A stretch of 56,015 nucleotides of DNA from Ferruginibacter sp. (GCF_028288465.1 NZ_JAQBNR010000045.1:1-56015), one strand, 5' to 3'; numbered from the stretch's first letter, positions 8,601 through 17,989 are shown. Made by a program: numbers and translations. The notes: generated from the sequence alone by a model not told the origin.

Positions 8601-10550
8601 ATGATACAAAAATGTTTCTCTGTTGTGCTGTTGCTTACCTTCTATTTGGCCGGATTCTCCCAGGATAAATTTGCATCTGCCTATGATCCGCATGCATTAT
8701 TTTCTCCCTTGTTTTATCCAAATGGTGAAACCATTACACGGGCTGCATCAGGTGAACCCAATGTTGGCTATTGGCAAAACAGGGCCGACTACAAGATCAG
8801 TGCCTCCCTGAATGAATTAACACACCAGGTTTCGGGGACGGTAACAATTACTTACAAAAATAACAGTCCGCATGACCTGCCATTTTTATGGCTGCAGCTG
8901 GATCAGAATTTATTTAATAATAAAAGTCGCGGACAGGCGCGTATGCCTGTAGATAGCCGCAGCCGGTATGGTGATGCCAAAAGCGGTTTTAATGGAGGTG
9001 ACAATATCAGTAACGTACAAATAAATGATGCTTCAGCTAACTATACGATTACGGATACAAGAATGCAGATACGGTTGGCAAAACCAGTTAAAGCAGGTGG
9101 CGAGTCAATCAAAATAAAAATGGACTTTTCATTTACGATACCGGAGTACGGAGCTGACCGTTGCGGCATTTTAAAAACGAAGAATGGCGATATTTTTGCT
9201 GTTGCCCAGTGGTATCCACGCATGTGCGTATTTGATGAAGTACAGGGATGGAATACATTGCCCTACCTGGGACCGAGCGAGTTTTATCTTGAATACGGCG
9301 ATTTCGATTTTACCATTACCGTACCGGCAAGCCATATCGTTGTAGCGAGTGGTGAATTGCAAAACGCTTCCGAAGTACTTACTCCCACACAAAACCAACG
9401 CTATGAAAGTGCAAAGAAAAGTGATAAGACAATAATAATACGTTCAGAAAAAGAAGTGACGGATCCTGCCTCCAGGCCAAAAGGAACAACGCTTACCTGG
9501 CATTATAAAATTACCAATGCAAGAGATGTATCCTGGACTTCTTCGAAAGCATTTATCTGGGATGCGGCAAAAATGAATTTACCGAGTGGCAAAACGTCGC
9601 TGGCAATGAGTGTATACCCGGCTGAAAGCAATGGAGACAAAGCATGGGGAAGAGCAACAGAATACACAAAAAAAAGCATTGAGAATTATAGCAAAAGATG
9701 GTATGAATTTCCTTACCCTGCGGCTTCCAATGTGGCGAGCAATGTGGGCGGTATGGAATATCCCGGTATTGTTTTCTGCGGATCAAGAGCAACGCAGGAA
9801 GGACTTTTCGGTGTTACCGATCATGAGTTCGGGCATACCTGGTTTCCTATGATTGTAGGAAGCAATGAACGCAAATACGGCTGGATGGATGAAGGCTTTA
9901 ATACATTTATCAATTCACTGGCGCATGATGATTTTAATAATGGTGAATATAAAGAAGAGCCGAAAAATATGCAGCAGATGGCGCAATATCTTTTTAACCC
10001 TAATAGTGAAGCTATTTTAAACACCCCCGATGCGATGAAGGAAGCCAATATTGGTACTGCTTTGTATTTTAAACCCGGATATGGGTTGGAATTGTTGCGC
10101 AACGAAATTTTGGGACCAGACAGGTTTGATTATGCCTTCAGGTTGTACATTCAGCGCTGGGCTTTCAAACATCCGACACCCTGGGATTTTTTCAGAACAA
10201 TGGACAATGCAGCGGGTGAAGACCTGAGCTGGTTTTGGAAAGGATGGTTCCTGGAAAATTACAAGCTTGACCAGGCCATAGAATCTGTGAAATACGAAAA
10301 AGATTCAGAGGCAAATGGTGCAATTGTAACAATTGCGAATCTAGACCAGATGGCAATGCCGGTAACGTTGGCTTACGAAACTGTCAGCGGAAAAAAAGAT
10401 GTTATCAGGCTACCTGTTGAAGTTTGGAACAATACCCATACCTGGAAGGTAAAATTACCCACAACAGAAAAACTGGTGAGTGTTGTGTTAGACCCTAACA
10501 AGATTCTGCCTGATATGGACGCAACAAACAATAGCTGGAAATCAAATTAG
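8601..10550 (+). CDS. M1 family zinc metallopeptidase
   Basis: A 649-residue exported aminopeptidase-like enzyme. Residues 1-20 are a signal peptide ending at FSQ. The N-terminal beta-sandwich domain is seen as VTITYKNNSPHDLPFLWLQL. The catalytic domain carries HEFGH at residues 408-412 and the third zinc ligand in WMDEGFNTF, spaced as in the M1 pattern HEXXH-X18-E. The exopeptidase motif region reads ASNVGGMEYPGIVF, equivalent to the GxMEN signature but with Tyr in place of Asn. The tail GKKDVIRLPVEVWNNTHTWKV is a beta domain. It likely trims peptides in the periplasm. A compact terminator follows the gene. Confidence 0.93.
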   Translation: MIQKCFSVVLLLTFYLAGFSQDKFASAYDPHALFSPLFYPNGETITRAASGEPNVGYWQNRADYKISASLNELTHQVSGTVTITYKNNSPHDLPFLWLQLDQNLFNNKSRGQARMPVDSRSRYGDAKSGFNGGDNISNVQINDASANYTITDTRMQIRLAKPVKAGGESIKIKMDFSFTIPEYGADRCGILKTKNGDIFAVAQWYPRMCVFDEVQGWNTLPYLGPSEFYLEYGDFDFTITVPASHIVVASGELQNASEVLTPTQNQRYESAKKSDKTIIIRSEKEVTDPASRPKGTTLTWHYKITNARDVSWTSSKAFIWDAAKMNLPSGKTSLAMSVYPAESNGDKAWGRATEYTKKSIENYSKRWYEFPYPAASNVASNVGGMEYPGIVFCGSRATQEGLFGVTDHEFGHTWFPMIVGSNERKYGWMDEGFNTFINSLAHDDFNNGEYKEEPKNMQQMAQYLFNPNSEAILNTPDAMKEANIGTALYFKPGYGLELLRNEILGPDRFDYAFRLYIQRWAFKHPTPWDFFRTMDNAAGEDLSWFWKGWFLENYKLDQAIESVKYEKDSEANGAIVTIANLDQMAMPVTLAYETVSGKKDVIRLPVEVWNNTHTWKVKLPTTEKLVSVVLDPNKILPDMDATNNSWKSN

Positions 10551-10570
10551 TAGTAAGAAAATAGTAGGAA

Positions 10571-10600
10571 AAGCTGCAAAGAAATTTGCGGCTTTTTTTT
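10571..10600 (+). terminator. Rho-independent terminator after the M1 peptidase
   Basis: The arms AAGCTGCAAA and TTTGCGGCTT (one mismatch) flank a GAAA tetraloop and run into a T8 tract, 20 nt after the stop codon. Confidence 0.85.
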
Positions 10601-10658
10601 ATGCACTGTCTAAAACTAATAAAGAGTTATCCCCGGGACATATGTCGCTAAACCAAAA

Positions 10659-10694
10659 ACTTCCACAGCTGTATTTTTAAACCGCTGTGGAAGT
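10659..10694. repeat. 11-bp perfect inverted repeat
   Basis: The arms ACTTCCACAGC (10659-10669) and GCTGTGGAAGT (10684-10694) flank a 14-nt loop. There is no T tract on either side, so it is not an ordinary terminator. It could be an RNA structure or an operator. Confidence 0.6.
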
Positions 10695-10790
10695 CAATTT
10701 CAATCACCGGCATGCACCGGCTGATTCAGGATTACATTTAGCCTGGCTATTTTACAGAAACCATAAAAAAGATATTTCCTGACTAAAGCT

Positions 10791-11036
10791 TTGCCATCGT
10801 CGCTTTTAAGGGCATAGGCTAGGGGTATCGGATTGTTGGTTTTGGATCATCATCGCTTCTTACAGCATAGATCTAGATATTGGGTTGACTGGTTTTTATG
10901 AGGCGATGCTGTATGCCCCGCATCAGATATTGGTTTTATTAGTTTTTGGGCCATCGTCGCTTTTAACAGCATAAGCCCGGTTTCCTGTAATTGCAGCTTC
11001 AAAAAACATTGCTGCCGGATATTGGTTCAATCGGTT
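10791..11036. repeat. Degenerate tandem/inverted repeat cluster
   Basis: Copies of a ~27-bp motif with core CATCGTCGCTTTTAACAGCA occur at about 10793-10819, 10845-10871 and 10950-10977. An inverted copy lies at about 10900-10919. Between them a second motif (GATATTGGTT plus a T-rich tail) recurs at about 10825, 10875, 10925 and 11018, giving a ~50-bp period. The three direct copies fall in three different reading frames on the minus strand, so the conservation is at the DNA level. The rest of the 741-bp gap (10551-11291) shows nothing beyond this, the 11-bp inverted repeat and the terminator. Confidence 0.6.
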
Positions 11037-11291
11037 TGGCTTTATACCTTTCCTTTCTGAGACAAAGTTGCACCCCTTAAAGTTGCTGAACAAGAGCAGC
11101 ATTACTGAATTACTATAGTCAATTTATTACCCGGGGTAGCTTCATCCTGAACATTGCAGTAAAGGATGTTCTTGTATAAGATAACATTATGTTATAGAAG
11201 ACTATTTAGTTTTTTTTGCAATGAAAGCATCGCCCATTAGCCAAAAAATAAAATTGCAGTCAATTGTCTATTGATAAAAAAATGGAGCGGC

Positions 11292-12650
11292 CTAGCGGAT
11301 ACTGGTTTTCCATTTTCCGCTTTTAAGAAAAGTGAAGGAAAGAATAAATATGGTCGACCAGTAGATCAATTCATTGCTCCATGCTACGGTAAGATTGATA
11401 TAATGAATTTTCATGAATATCCAGGTGTAGATAAGATAACAGGTAATGGCAACTATTTCAATCATTAAATTCACCGTTGTTTTGCCGGTACCGGTAACCC
11501 CATTTAGCCATATGTTGGCAATACTCATCACCAGCAAACCGCAACTCACCATTCGTATTACTGGTATGCCTGCCTTTACAAATTCTTTACCCTGGCCAAA
11601 CAAGCTAAAAAATGCAGCAGGAAAAAGGTTGACGAGTAAGCACATAAAAGCACACAAGCCAAAGCACCAGAGCATAATACGTTTAATGGCTTCCAGCACT
11701 TTGTCCTCTCTTTTTTGCCCCATTAAATTACTCACCATTACATTACAGGTGCCTGCAAAAGCCCATACAAAGACTCCGGTTAAGCCAAACACATTCCGCA
11801 TGGTATTACTGATAGCTTTTGCTGTCTGATCGTGCAAAGCTTCAATAAAAATAAAAAACACCAGCCAGGTGGTAACACTGATCACATACTGTGTAATCAG
11901 TGGCGTAGAAATCCGAATAATTTCCCGGGTAGTAGATTTATCATACTTAAAAGTAGTAAGCACCCCGTACTCCTTCTTTAAGCCAGATTTATAAATTACA
12001 AATAACAATACGATCAAACCGCAAGCTTCGGCTATTACAGAAGCGACAGCAGCCCCGTTAAAACCCATAGCAGGCAAACCCCAGTGACCATAAATAAGTA
12101 AATAATCCAGTAGTATATTGACGGCGGCTTCGGCAATAAAACCAATCATAAGGTAGCGGCTGTTAAGCGAAGCCACCAGGAATGCATTGCCCATTTGAAA
12201 CAGGTACAAAAAAGGCAAACCCAAAATACGGATTTTTAAAAAATACATCTCCTGCGGATAAGCCAGCGGGTCAGCAACCTGCTGCAATATAAATGGCGCA
12301 ATAAACCAGGTAACACAAATACCAGCGACCGCCAACTGAAGGCTGATGCGTATAGCCTGCGCCAATATCACTTTAAAAGCATTGGAATTGTCAGCCCCGG
12401 CATATCTGCTGAATTCTGACTGCAGGCCATTGTTAAGGCCGTTTCCGGCAACTGCAAATATTAAATAAAAAACGCCGGTAATACCTGCATTACCTAAAGC
12501 AGAAATGCTAAGATTGCCCAGGAATATACTATTGGTAAGCATATTAATTTGGGGAACAATTATGGCCAGGGTAATGGGCAGGGCTATGGAAAGTATCTGT
12601 TTATTGGTTACGGTTACTTTTAAATCTTTTATTGGTGCTGTTACTTCCAT
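11292..12650 (-). CDS. MATE family efflux transporter
   Basis: A 452-residue multidrug/toxin extrusion protein in the cytoplasmic membrane, predicted to have 12 transmembrane helices in two pseudo-symmetric halves. Typical signs are the early ALPITLAIIVPQINMLTNSIFLG segment and the first-half loop LGNAGITGVFYLIF. In the second half they are RNVFGLTGVFVWAFAGTCNVMVSNLMGQ and NIWLNGVTGTGKT, near the start of the last helices. The substrate and coupling ion cannot be told from sequence. The ATG lies only 7 nt after a perfect -7 box (TAAATTTG), so the mRNA is probably leaderless. The gene is divergent from DUF3822 with a 43-nt gap. Confidence 0.92.
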   Translation of the reverse strand: MEVTAPIKDLKVTVTNKQILSIALPITLAIIVPQINMLTNSIFLGNLSISALGNAGITGVFYLIFAVAGNGLNNGLQSEFSRYAGADNSNAFKVILAQAIRISLQLAVAGICVTWFIAPFILQQVADPLAYPQEMYFLKIRILGLPFLYLFQMGNAFLVASLNSRYLMIGFIAEAAVNILLDYLLIYGHWGLPAMGFNGAAVASVIAEACGLIVLLFVIYKSGLKKEYGVLTTFKYDKSTTREIIRISTPLITQYVISVTTWLVFFIFIEALHDQTAKAISNTMRNVFGLTGVFVWAFAGTCNVMVSNLMGQKREDKVLEAIKRIMLWCFGLCAFMCLLVNLFPAAFFSLFGQGKEFVKAGIPVIRMVSCGLLVMSIANIWLNGVTGTGKTTVNLMIEIVAITCYLIYTWIFMKIHYINLTVAWSNELIYWSTIFILSFTFLKSGKWKTSIR

Positions 12651-12657
12651 AAGTTGG

Positions 12658-12665
12658 CAAATTTA
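12658..12665 (-). promoter_or_regulatory. -7 element abutting the MATE gene start
   Basis: The minus strand reads TAAATTTG, then CCAACTT, then ATG. The predicted transcription start falls within one or two bases of the start codon. Confidence 0.6.
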
Positions 12666-12693
12666 TCTTATTTTGCCAGCCTAAACACACATT

Positions 12694-13521
12694 TTGATTT
12701 CAACTTTCAATATACTGACCGATGTACCGGATACTGCAGGATGCAGTTTATTTGTCGAGCTAAGTGGTCAGGGCATTTCTTACTGGGCATTATCTGCAGA
12801 CAACAGTTGTTTTGCGCTATCAGTTTATCATTTCAGTGCTGCCACAACAAACGACAAAGCAGCGGATTATTTTAAAGACATTGTAAGCGAACAACCGTTG
12901 CTTCGCCAATCGTTTAAAAAAATAAGTATTATTTACGCTTTTTCTGAGGCTTTACTTGTGCCGGCCCGTTTTGTAAATACTGCAACTGATACAGAAATGC
13001 TGAACCTTGTTTATGGAGAAGATGATGAAAGCGTTAGCAAAAGCGATTTGATATACCAGCTTAATCTGCAAAATATTTACCGCATTCCAAAATCTGTAGA
13101 AGAAGTGGTAGCAAATTTATATCCATCCGCTGCGCACTGGCATTTATATTCCATATTATCCGGTGCAAAAAAGGATACCATTAATTTGTTGTATTGTATT
13201 TTTAGTACTAACCATTTTATGGTGCAATTAATAAAAAATGGTCAGCTTCAAATCATCCAGCAATTTGACTACAAGTTACCTGAGGATGCGGCTTATTATT
13301 TATTAAGTGTTTGTGAACAGTTTGGAGCGCCATTGAAGGAGACGGAAGTGGTATTAAATGGAATGATTGACCAGGAGTCTGCTTTATACAAGGAATTAAA
13401 AAAATATTTGCCGGAGATCAGGTTCTGCTCACTACCCGAAACATTTACTTATGATGAAGGAATAAAAAATTATGCTCCGCATTATTTTAGTCATTTATTT
13501 GAAATTGCAGCATGCGTATAA
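12694..13521 (+). CDS. DUF3822 family protein
   Basis: A 275-residue cytoplasmic protein of the Bacteroidota-specific DUF3822 family, related in fold to the actin-like ATPase superfamily but of unknown function. The start is TTG at 12694. No ATG occurs in frame until about residue 104, and the first residues (ISTFNILTD) fit the family. Features include GISYWALSADN, AALVPARF-like text at LLVPARFVN, and a second half with LLYCIFSTNHFMVQLIKNG and ETEVVLNGMI. It overlaps rsmD by 10 nt, an arrangement common in the phylum. Confidence 0.82.
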   Translation: MISTFNILTDVPDTAGCSLFVELSGQGISYWALSADNSCFALSVYHFSAATTNDKAADYFKDIVSEQPLLRQSFKKISIIYAFSEALLVPARFVNTATDTEMLNLVYGEDDESVSKSDLIYQLNLQNIYRIPKSVEEVVANLYPSAAHWHLYSILSGAKKDTINLLYCIFSTNHFMVQLIKNGQLQIIQQFDYKLPEDAAYYLLSVCEQFGAPLKETEVVLNGMIDQESALYKELKKYLPEIRFCSLPETFTYDEGIKNYAPHYFSHLFEIAACV

Positions 13522-14048
13522 TCAGCGGCATTCACGGTGGCAGAAAAATAAATCCACCTGCGAACATGCCTTACACCAGGCCAACTACAGATATTGCCAA
13601 AGAGGGTTTGTTTAATATCATTCAGAATAACCTTGATATTGATGGACTTAAAACACTGGATCTTTTTGGTGGCACTGGTAGTATCAGTTACGAACTTGCC
13701 AGCAGGGGAGCAGCGGACTTAACCATTGTTGAAAAAGACAATAACATGTTTGACTTTATAAAAAAAACTTCAGCTTCCCTGGCACTGGAAAATTTTAAAC
13801 TGGTTAAGTCAGATGTTTTTAAATTTATCGACAATTGCGCTGATCAGTTTGATTTCATTTTTGCAGGCCCGCCCTACGCGTTGGGAACTATTGACGAACT
13901 TCCTAAAAAAATATTTGACAAAGGTTTACTTAAAACAAAAGGCTGGTTTGTGCTGGAACATACGCCGCGTAATGACTATAAAAAGTTTGATCACTACCAC
14001 GCCGAACGCAATTACGGCACTACAATCTTTTCTATCTTTATCCAATAA
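13512..14048 (+). CDS. rsmD: RsmD-family 16S rRNA guanine-N2 methyltransferase
   Basis: A 178-residue class I methyltransferase predicted to methylate G966 of 16S rRNA with S-adenosylmethionine. The N-terminus MRIISGIHGGRKINPPANMPYTRPT is the family start, with RPTTDIAKEGLFNII after it. The SAM-binding motif I is LDLFGGTGSISYELASRGA. The catalytic motif reads AGPPYALG, where RsmD enzymes normally have (D/N)PPY, so the acidic or amide residue is replaced by Gly. Placement after DUF3822 and length both support RsmD. It overlaps the preceding gene by 10 nt. Confidence 0.88.
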   Translation: MRIISGIHGGRKINPPANMPYTRPTTDIAKEGLFNIIQNNLDIDGLKTLDLFGGTGSISYELASRGAADLTIVEKDNNMFDFIKKTSASLALENFKLVKSDVFKFIDNCADQFDFIFAGPPYALGTIDELPKKIFDKGLLKTKGWFVLEHTPRNDYKKFDHYHAERNYGTTIFSIFIQ

Positions 14049-14099
14049 AATTGTTTCTTCCAGATTATTTTAATTGTTGTCCAAATCTTACAAACAACG

Positions 14100-14675
14100 A
14101 TGTACAAGAGTGAAATCAGGAATCTTTATAAAACGAAAAGACAACAACTTTCTTTTTCTGAGAGGGAGAAAATGAGTGACTTGATGCTGATTCATTTTCA
14201 ACGGTTGCCTATTGACATCCCGACAATAATACTTACCTACTCCCCGTTTGAAAAAATGTCAGAATTTGATCCTCAATTGATTACAGATTATTGCTTCTTT
14301 AAAAATAGAGATATAAAATTACTCTATCCGGTTATGATGAATGATCAAAACCAATGCGAAATGCAGGCAGTTTTGGTAGATGATGACAGTTATTTTGAAA
14401 CCAATAAATATGGAATTGACGAGCCTGTCTGTTGCACTGCCGTCCCTGCAGCTGAAATAGAGCTGTCCATTATTCCCTTAATAAGTTTTGACAAAACTGG
14501 CAACAGGGTAGGTTATGGCAAGGGGTATTATGACCGTTTTTTAAATAAATGCAGGCCCAAAAATATCAAAATAGGCTTTAGTTATTTTGATGCCATAGAC
14601 GTTATTGACGACGTAAATCCGTACGATATCAGGCTGGATTATTGCATTACACCCGAACGTATATTTACATTCTAA
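14100..14675 (+). CDS. 5-formyltetrahydrofolate cyclo-ligase
   Basis: Converts 5-formyltetrahydrofolate to 5,10-methenyltetrahydrofolate with ATP; cytoplasmic. The 191-residue length is normal. Visible features are the basic N-terminal MYKSEIRNLYKTKRQQLS, a central KLLYPVM, and the C-terminal nucleotide-binding signature RVGYGKGYYDRFL, followed by KIGFSYFDA. It sits 51 nt after rsmD and 10 nt before lpxK on the same strand. This is the third folate-related gene in the window, with folB and folP. Confidence 0.92.
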   Translation: MYKSEIRNLYKTKRQQLSFSEREKMSDLMLIHFQRLPIDIPTIILTYSPFEKMSEFDPQLITDYCFFKNRDIKLLYPVMMNDQNQCEMQAVLVDDDSYFETNKYGIDEPVCCTAVPAAEIELSIIPLISFDKTGNRVGYGKGYYDRFLNKCRPKNIKIGFSYFDAIDVIDDVNPYDIRLDYCITPERIFTF

Positions 14676-14685
14676 AATTTATTTA

Positions 14686-15747
14686 TTGCTAAAAAGTTTC
14701 CGATATCTGTTGCTGCCTTTATCATTTTTGTATGGAATGATATTATGGATTAGAAACAAATTGTTTGATAAAAATTATCTCAAATCTGCTTCCTTTAATT
14801 TTCCAGTTATATGCGTGGGTAACCTGGCCGTAGGTGGAACCGGGAAAACGCCCATGGTGGAATATTTGTTGCGGTTTTTAAAAAATGATTACGCGACAGC
14901 TACTATCAGCCGGGGTTATAAAAGAAAAACCAAAGGTTACGGACTGGCGGATGAGAATACAACGGCGCTTGATATAGGAGATGAACCAATGCAATTTCAT
15001 TTAAAATTTCCCGATGTGAGCGTAGCTGTAGGTGAAGAAAGGCTGGAAGCAATACCGCAATTGTTGCATGACAGACCAGGGACGCAGGTAATCATTCTGG
15101 ACGACGCTTTTCAGCACAGGCAGGTAACCGCCGGCTTAAATATATTACTGACGGACTACAACAATTTATATACCCGTGATTTTATATTGCCGGGCGGTGA
15201 TTTGAGAGATATTAAATCAAGCGCTGCCCGTGCGCAAATTATTGTTGTGACAAAATGCAGGCGGAACCTGGAAGAAGCCGAAAGAGACCAGATTATAAAA
15301 GAATTGAAACCTTCGCCAAATCAACAGGTTTTTTTTACTGAGATCATTTATGGAACGCCCTATCATCTTTTTTCAAAAGTACCATCAGCAATTTCACATA
15401 GCACTGATGTGTTACTGATTTGTGGTATCGCCAATCCCAAACCGCTGAAAGATTTTTTAACAACGCAGGTGCATACCTATGATATGCTGCGTTATCCGGA
15501 TCATCATATTTTTGACAGTGGTGACCTTGCTGAAATAAAAAAGCAGTTTAGTAAAATCGCTTCTGAGAATAAAATTATTTTAACCACTGAAAAAGATGGT
15601 GTGAGGTTGAAGAAATTTGAAAATGAACTGAAAGAGTTACCAGTGTTTGTATTGCCCGTACAACATGCGTTTATGTTTAACCAGTCTGAAGCATTTTGCA
15701 ACACAGTCACTGATTTTATTGCTTCTTTTAAACCAAAAGAAAACTGA
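14686..15747 (+). CDS. lpxK: Tetraacyldisaccharide 4'-kinase
   Basis: Phosphorylates the 4' position of the lipid A disaccharide at the inner membrane, the sixth step of lipid A synthesis. It has 353 residues. The start is TTG at 14686, giving MLKSFRYLLLPLSFLYGMIL, the membrane-anchoring N-terminal helix seen in LpxK. The Walker A motif is NLAVGGTGKTPMVEYL near residue 50. Further signatures are SRGYKRKT, GDEPMQF and ILDDAFQHR (Walker B-like Asp pair). Its 3' end converges on the helicase gene with 14 nt between stops. Confidence 0.94.
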   Translation: MLKSFRYLLLPLSFLYGMILWIRNKLFDKNYLKSASFNFPVICVGNLAVGGTGKTPMVEYLLRFLKNDYATATISRGYKRKTKGYGLADENTTALDIGDEPMQFHLKFPDVSVAVGEERLEAIPQLLHDRPGTQVIILDDAFQHRQVTAGLNILLTDYNNLYTRDFILPGGDLRDIKSSAARAQIIVVTKCRRNLEEAERDQIIKELKPSPNQQVFFTEIIYGTPYHLFSKVPSAISHSTDVLLICGIANPKPLKDFLTTQVHTYDMLRYPDHHIFDSGDLAEIKKQFSKIASENKIILTTEKDGVRLKKFENELKELPVFVLPVQHAFMFNQSEAFCNTVTDFIASFKPKEN

Positions 15748-15761
15748 AGTTGAGAGCAAAC

Positions 15762-17093
15762 TTATTTTGCTACCGCAATTTTTACTTTTTTATTTTTTAT
15801 CTTTTCGTCTTTAATCAACTCCAGAACGGAGCCTGCTTTTAACTTCCGCACCGCGACAAAAGAAAAGAAATCTTTCACTTCTATTAAACCGATGTCATCT
15901 TTTTTTAGCAGCCCTTTATTCGATAAGAAACCTACGATATCAATTTTATTGACTTTGTCTTTTTTACCTGCTGCTATAAATAAAGTGCTCCATTTGGGTT
16001 TTTCTGGCAACTCAATTCTTTCTGGCAATTCAATGGCTTCTGTGTTGCCTGTTATATAGTTCGGCAGTTTTTCATCTTCAGACAAAATCAATACTGATTT
16101 ACCACCGGCATCCATACGGGCGGTTCTGCCGTTGCGATGAGTGTACACATCTGCTGTAGGTGGCAGGTGAAAGTGAATGATATATTTTATATCCGGAATA
16201 TCAAGTCCACGGGAAGCCAGGTCAGTTGTAACCAATACATTGGAAGTACCATTTTTGAATTTGCACATGGCACTTTCCCTTTCCTGCTGTTCCATTCCTC
16301 CATGGTAAAATACATTCACAATTCCCTTTTCTTTTAAAAAATGACTGGTGCGTTCTACCGATTCACGGTGATTACAGAATACGATCATTGATTTGTTACC
16401 TATGGAACAAATCAGGCGGAACAAAGTTTCAACTTTATCCTTGTCGGGCGATAGCACGGTTCTTACAACGAGTTCGTCGGCTGCAGGTTTTTCGGAAGGC
16501 GATAAAAAATTCAGTCTTGCTGGTGAAACCATTCCGATAAAATCCGGAATGCGAACAGCTTCGGTTGCCGAAGTCAGGATTCTTTTCTTTACCGATGGAA
16601 GGGCGCCAACAATGAAAGACATTTCCTCCAGGAAACCCAGCTCCAGCGATTTATCAAATTCGTCCAACACCAATGTAGTGATGGCGCCGGTTTCAAAATT
16701 ATTCCGTCGGATATGATCTGCTACACGGCCGGGTGTACCAATAATAACTGCAGGCGATTGCACCAGGTTATTCTCTTCAGTTTCTCTTTTATGTCCGCCA
16801 TAGCAAACGGTAACCTTGTAGCCGGTCGCCATTTTTCTGAACACTTCATCAATTTGAATGGCCAGTTCACGGGACGGAACTAATATGAGCGCCTGGACAC
16901 TTTTATTTTGTTTTGTAAGTAATTGCACTACAGGAAGCAGAAATGCCAGTGTTTTTCCAGAACCGGTCGATGACAGCAACAATACGTTGTCGTTTTCTTC
17001 ATTGGCCTTTAGTGCAGCGTGCTGCATTTCATTTAGCGCCGCTATTTGCAGATTGGCCAGTATCTTTTCTGTAGGTATATTATTGTGTTGCAT
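15762..17093 (-). CDS. DEAD-box RNA helicase with DbpA-like RNA-binding domain
   Basis: A 443-residue ATP-dependent RNA helicase. The start at 17093 (MQHNNIPTEKIL) is chosen because the preceding open frame is not family-like. Motif I is SSTGSGKT (41-48), motif Ia VPSRELAIQ, and motif II is DEFD in place of DEAD. Motif III is TSAT, and motifs IV-VI include TTDLASRGLDIP and HRNGRTARM. The last ~65 residues (KIDIVGFLSNKGLLKKDDIG, then FFSFVAVRKL) resemble the DbpA RNA-binding domain, which recognises 23S rRNA hairpin 92. A role in large-subunit assembly is therefore plausible but inferred. A near -7 box (TACTTTTA) ends 5 nt before the ATG. Confidence 0.88.
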   Translation of the reverse strand: MQHNNIPTEKILANLQIAALNEMQHAALKANEENDNVLLLSSTGSGKTLAFLLPVVQLLTKQNKSVQALILVPSRELAIQIDEVFRKMATGYKVTVCYGGHKRETEENNLVQSPAVIIGTPGRVADHIRRNNFETGAITTLVLDEFDKSLELGFLEEMSFIVGALPSVKKRILTSATEAVRIPDFIGMVSPARLNFLSPSEKPAADELVVRTVLSPDKDKVETLFRLICSIGNKSMIVFCNHRESVERTSHFLKEKGIVNVFYHGGMEQQERESAMCKFKNGTSNVLVTTDLASRGLDIPDIKYIIHFHLPPTADVYTHRNGRTARMDAGGKSVLILSEDEKLPNYITGNTEAIELPERIELPEKPKWSTLFIAAGKKDKVNKIDIVGFLSNKGLLKKDDIGLIEVKDFFSFVAVRKLKAGSVLELIKDEKIKNKKVKIAVAK

Positions 17094-17193
17094 TCCGGTA
17101 AAAGTAATCTTTGTACCAGTAAGTGCAAAAAATAGAAGGCAGGAAGCTAAATAACTGATGCCCCACACGGGGATGATGGGGGTAATAATTTGT

Positions 17194-17946
17194 TTACTCC
17201 GTAAAATGAACAGCAAACTTACAGCCATAAGTACCCGGTGTAAAAGTGAAAGTGCCCGATTTAAGGGGCTTTCCTGAGCCGGTTAGCATAACACTTTGTT
17301 GACCATTGGCCGCAAATTTTCCGGTGACCGAAAATAGCACGCCATTTACTGCATTACTGCTTACGGAATAGGTTCCTGCGGTAGTCACTGATACTTTTAG
17401 TAAAACGGTGTTGGCAGCATTGAGCGCAGTGCCCACAATATAAGTGCCGCTTACCACCGGGGCAATGCAACTGTCGGGTGCTCCGTTTAAGGTAAACTGG
17501 GCAACACCGGTTGACTTAGCAGTAAAAGATATAGAAAATGCACATCCGGCAAAACCTGGTATGAAGTTAAAACTGCCTGCTGTTACAGGTGTTCCCGATC
17601 CTGTCAAAATAATATTTTGTGATCCTGTGGAAGTAAACTCGCCCGAACCACTAAAGATAACTCCATTGATATTGGCGGTTGCCAGGGTGTAAGAACCAAT
17701 AGAGTCAACTGTAACCTTTAATGTAATGGTATTTTGATTGTTGAGGGCAGTTCCGGCATTATAGGTACCACTGATTAAAGCCCCGGTGCAGGAATTGGCA
17801 CCGCCTGCAAATTTAAATTTAGCAGAGCCGCCACCTGTACCGGGTGTAAGTATGCTGGTGGAAGGAAAATTCAATTCTTTCTGGCAGGAAGCAAATGACA
17901 GCGCTCCAAGAAGCAATAACAAGAGCCGGGATAATTTTTTGTTCAT
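17194..17946 (-). CDS. Lipoprotein with two copies of a two-Cys beta domain
   Basis: A 250-residue SPII lipoprotein with lipobox SFASC; Cys at about 21. After a Thr/Gly/Ser-rich linker the mature protein is two repeats of ~100 residues (about 43-143 and 149-249). Each repeat has one early Cys (NSC or DSC), a SGTY motif, an NTxxLKVxV strand, NGVxFS, TGSGxP, SGTFTF or AGSFNF, and a late GC before the last strand. Two Cys per repeat suggest a disulfide across a beta-sandwich. I do not recognise a named family. The neighbouring upstream gene encodes a larger relative with the same domain twice, and the two are 43 nt apart, so they form an operon. Function unknown; probably surface or periplasmic. 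Confidence 0.8.
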   Translation of the reverse strand: MNKKLSRLLLLLLGALSFASCQKELNFPSTSILTPGTGGGSAKFKFAGGANSCTGALISGTYNAGTALNNQNTITLKVTVDSIGSYTLATANINGVIFSGSGEFTSTGSQNIILTGSGTPVTAGSFNFIPGFAGCAFSISFTAKSTGVAQFTLNGAPDSCIAPVVSGTYIVGTALNAANTVLLKVSVTTAGTYSVSSNAVNGVLFSVTGKFAANGQQSVMLTGSGKPLKSGTFTFTPGTYGCKFAVHFTE

Positions 17947-17989
17947 TTTAATTGGTTATTTTACAGATTATCAGTACCGGCATGTACAT

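Noticed and set aside
10923..11009. A 28-codon minus-strand peptide gene inside the repeats
   Set aside because: Other copies of the same DNA motif fall in different frames, so the coding look is probably accidental.
10791..11036. CRISPR array
   Set aside because: Repeats are degenerate, one copy is inverted and the gaps vary, so there is no constant repeat-spacer pattern and no cas gene nearby.
15762..17093. DEFD in place of DEAD as a sign of an inactive helicase
   Set aside because: The catalytic Asp-Glu pair is kept and all other motifs are intact, so activity is expected.
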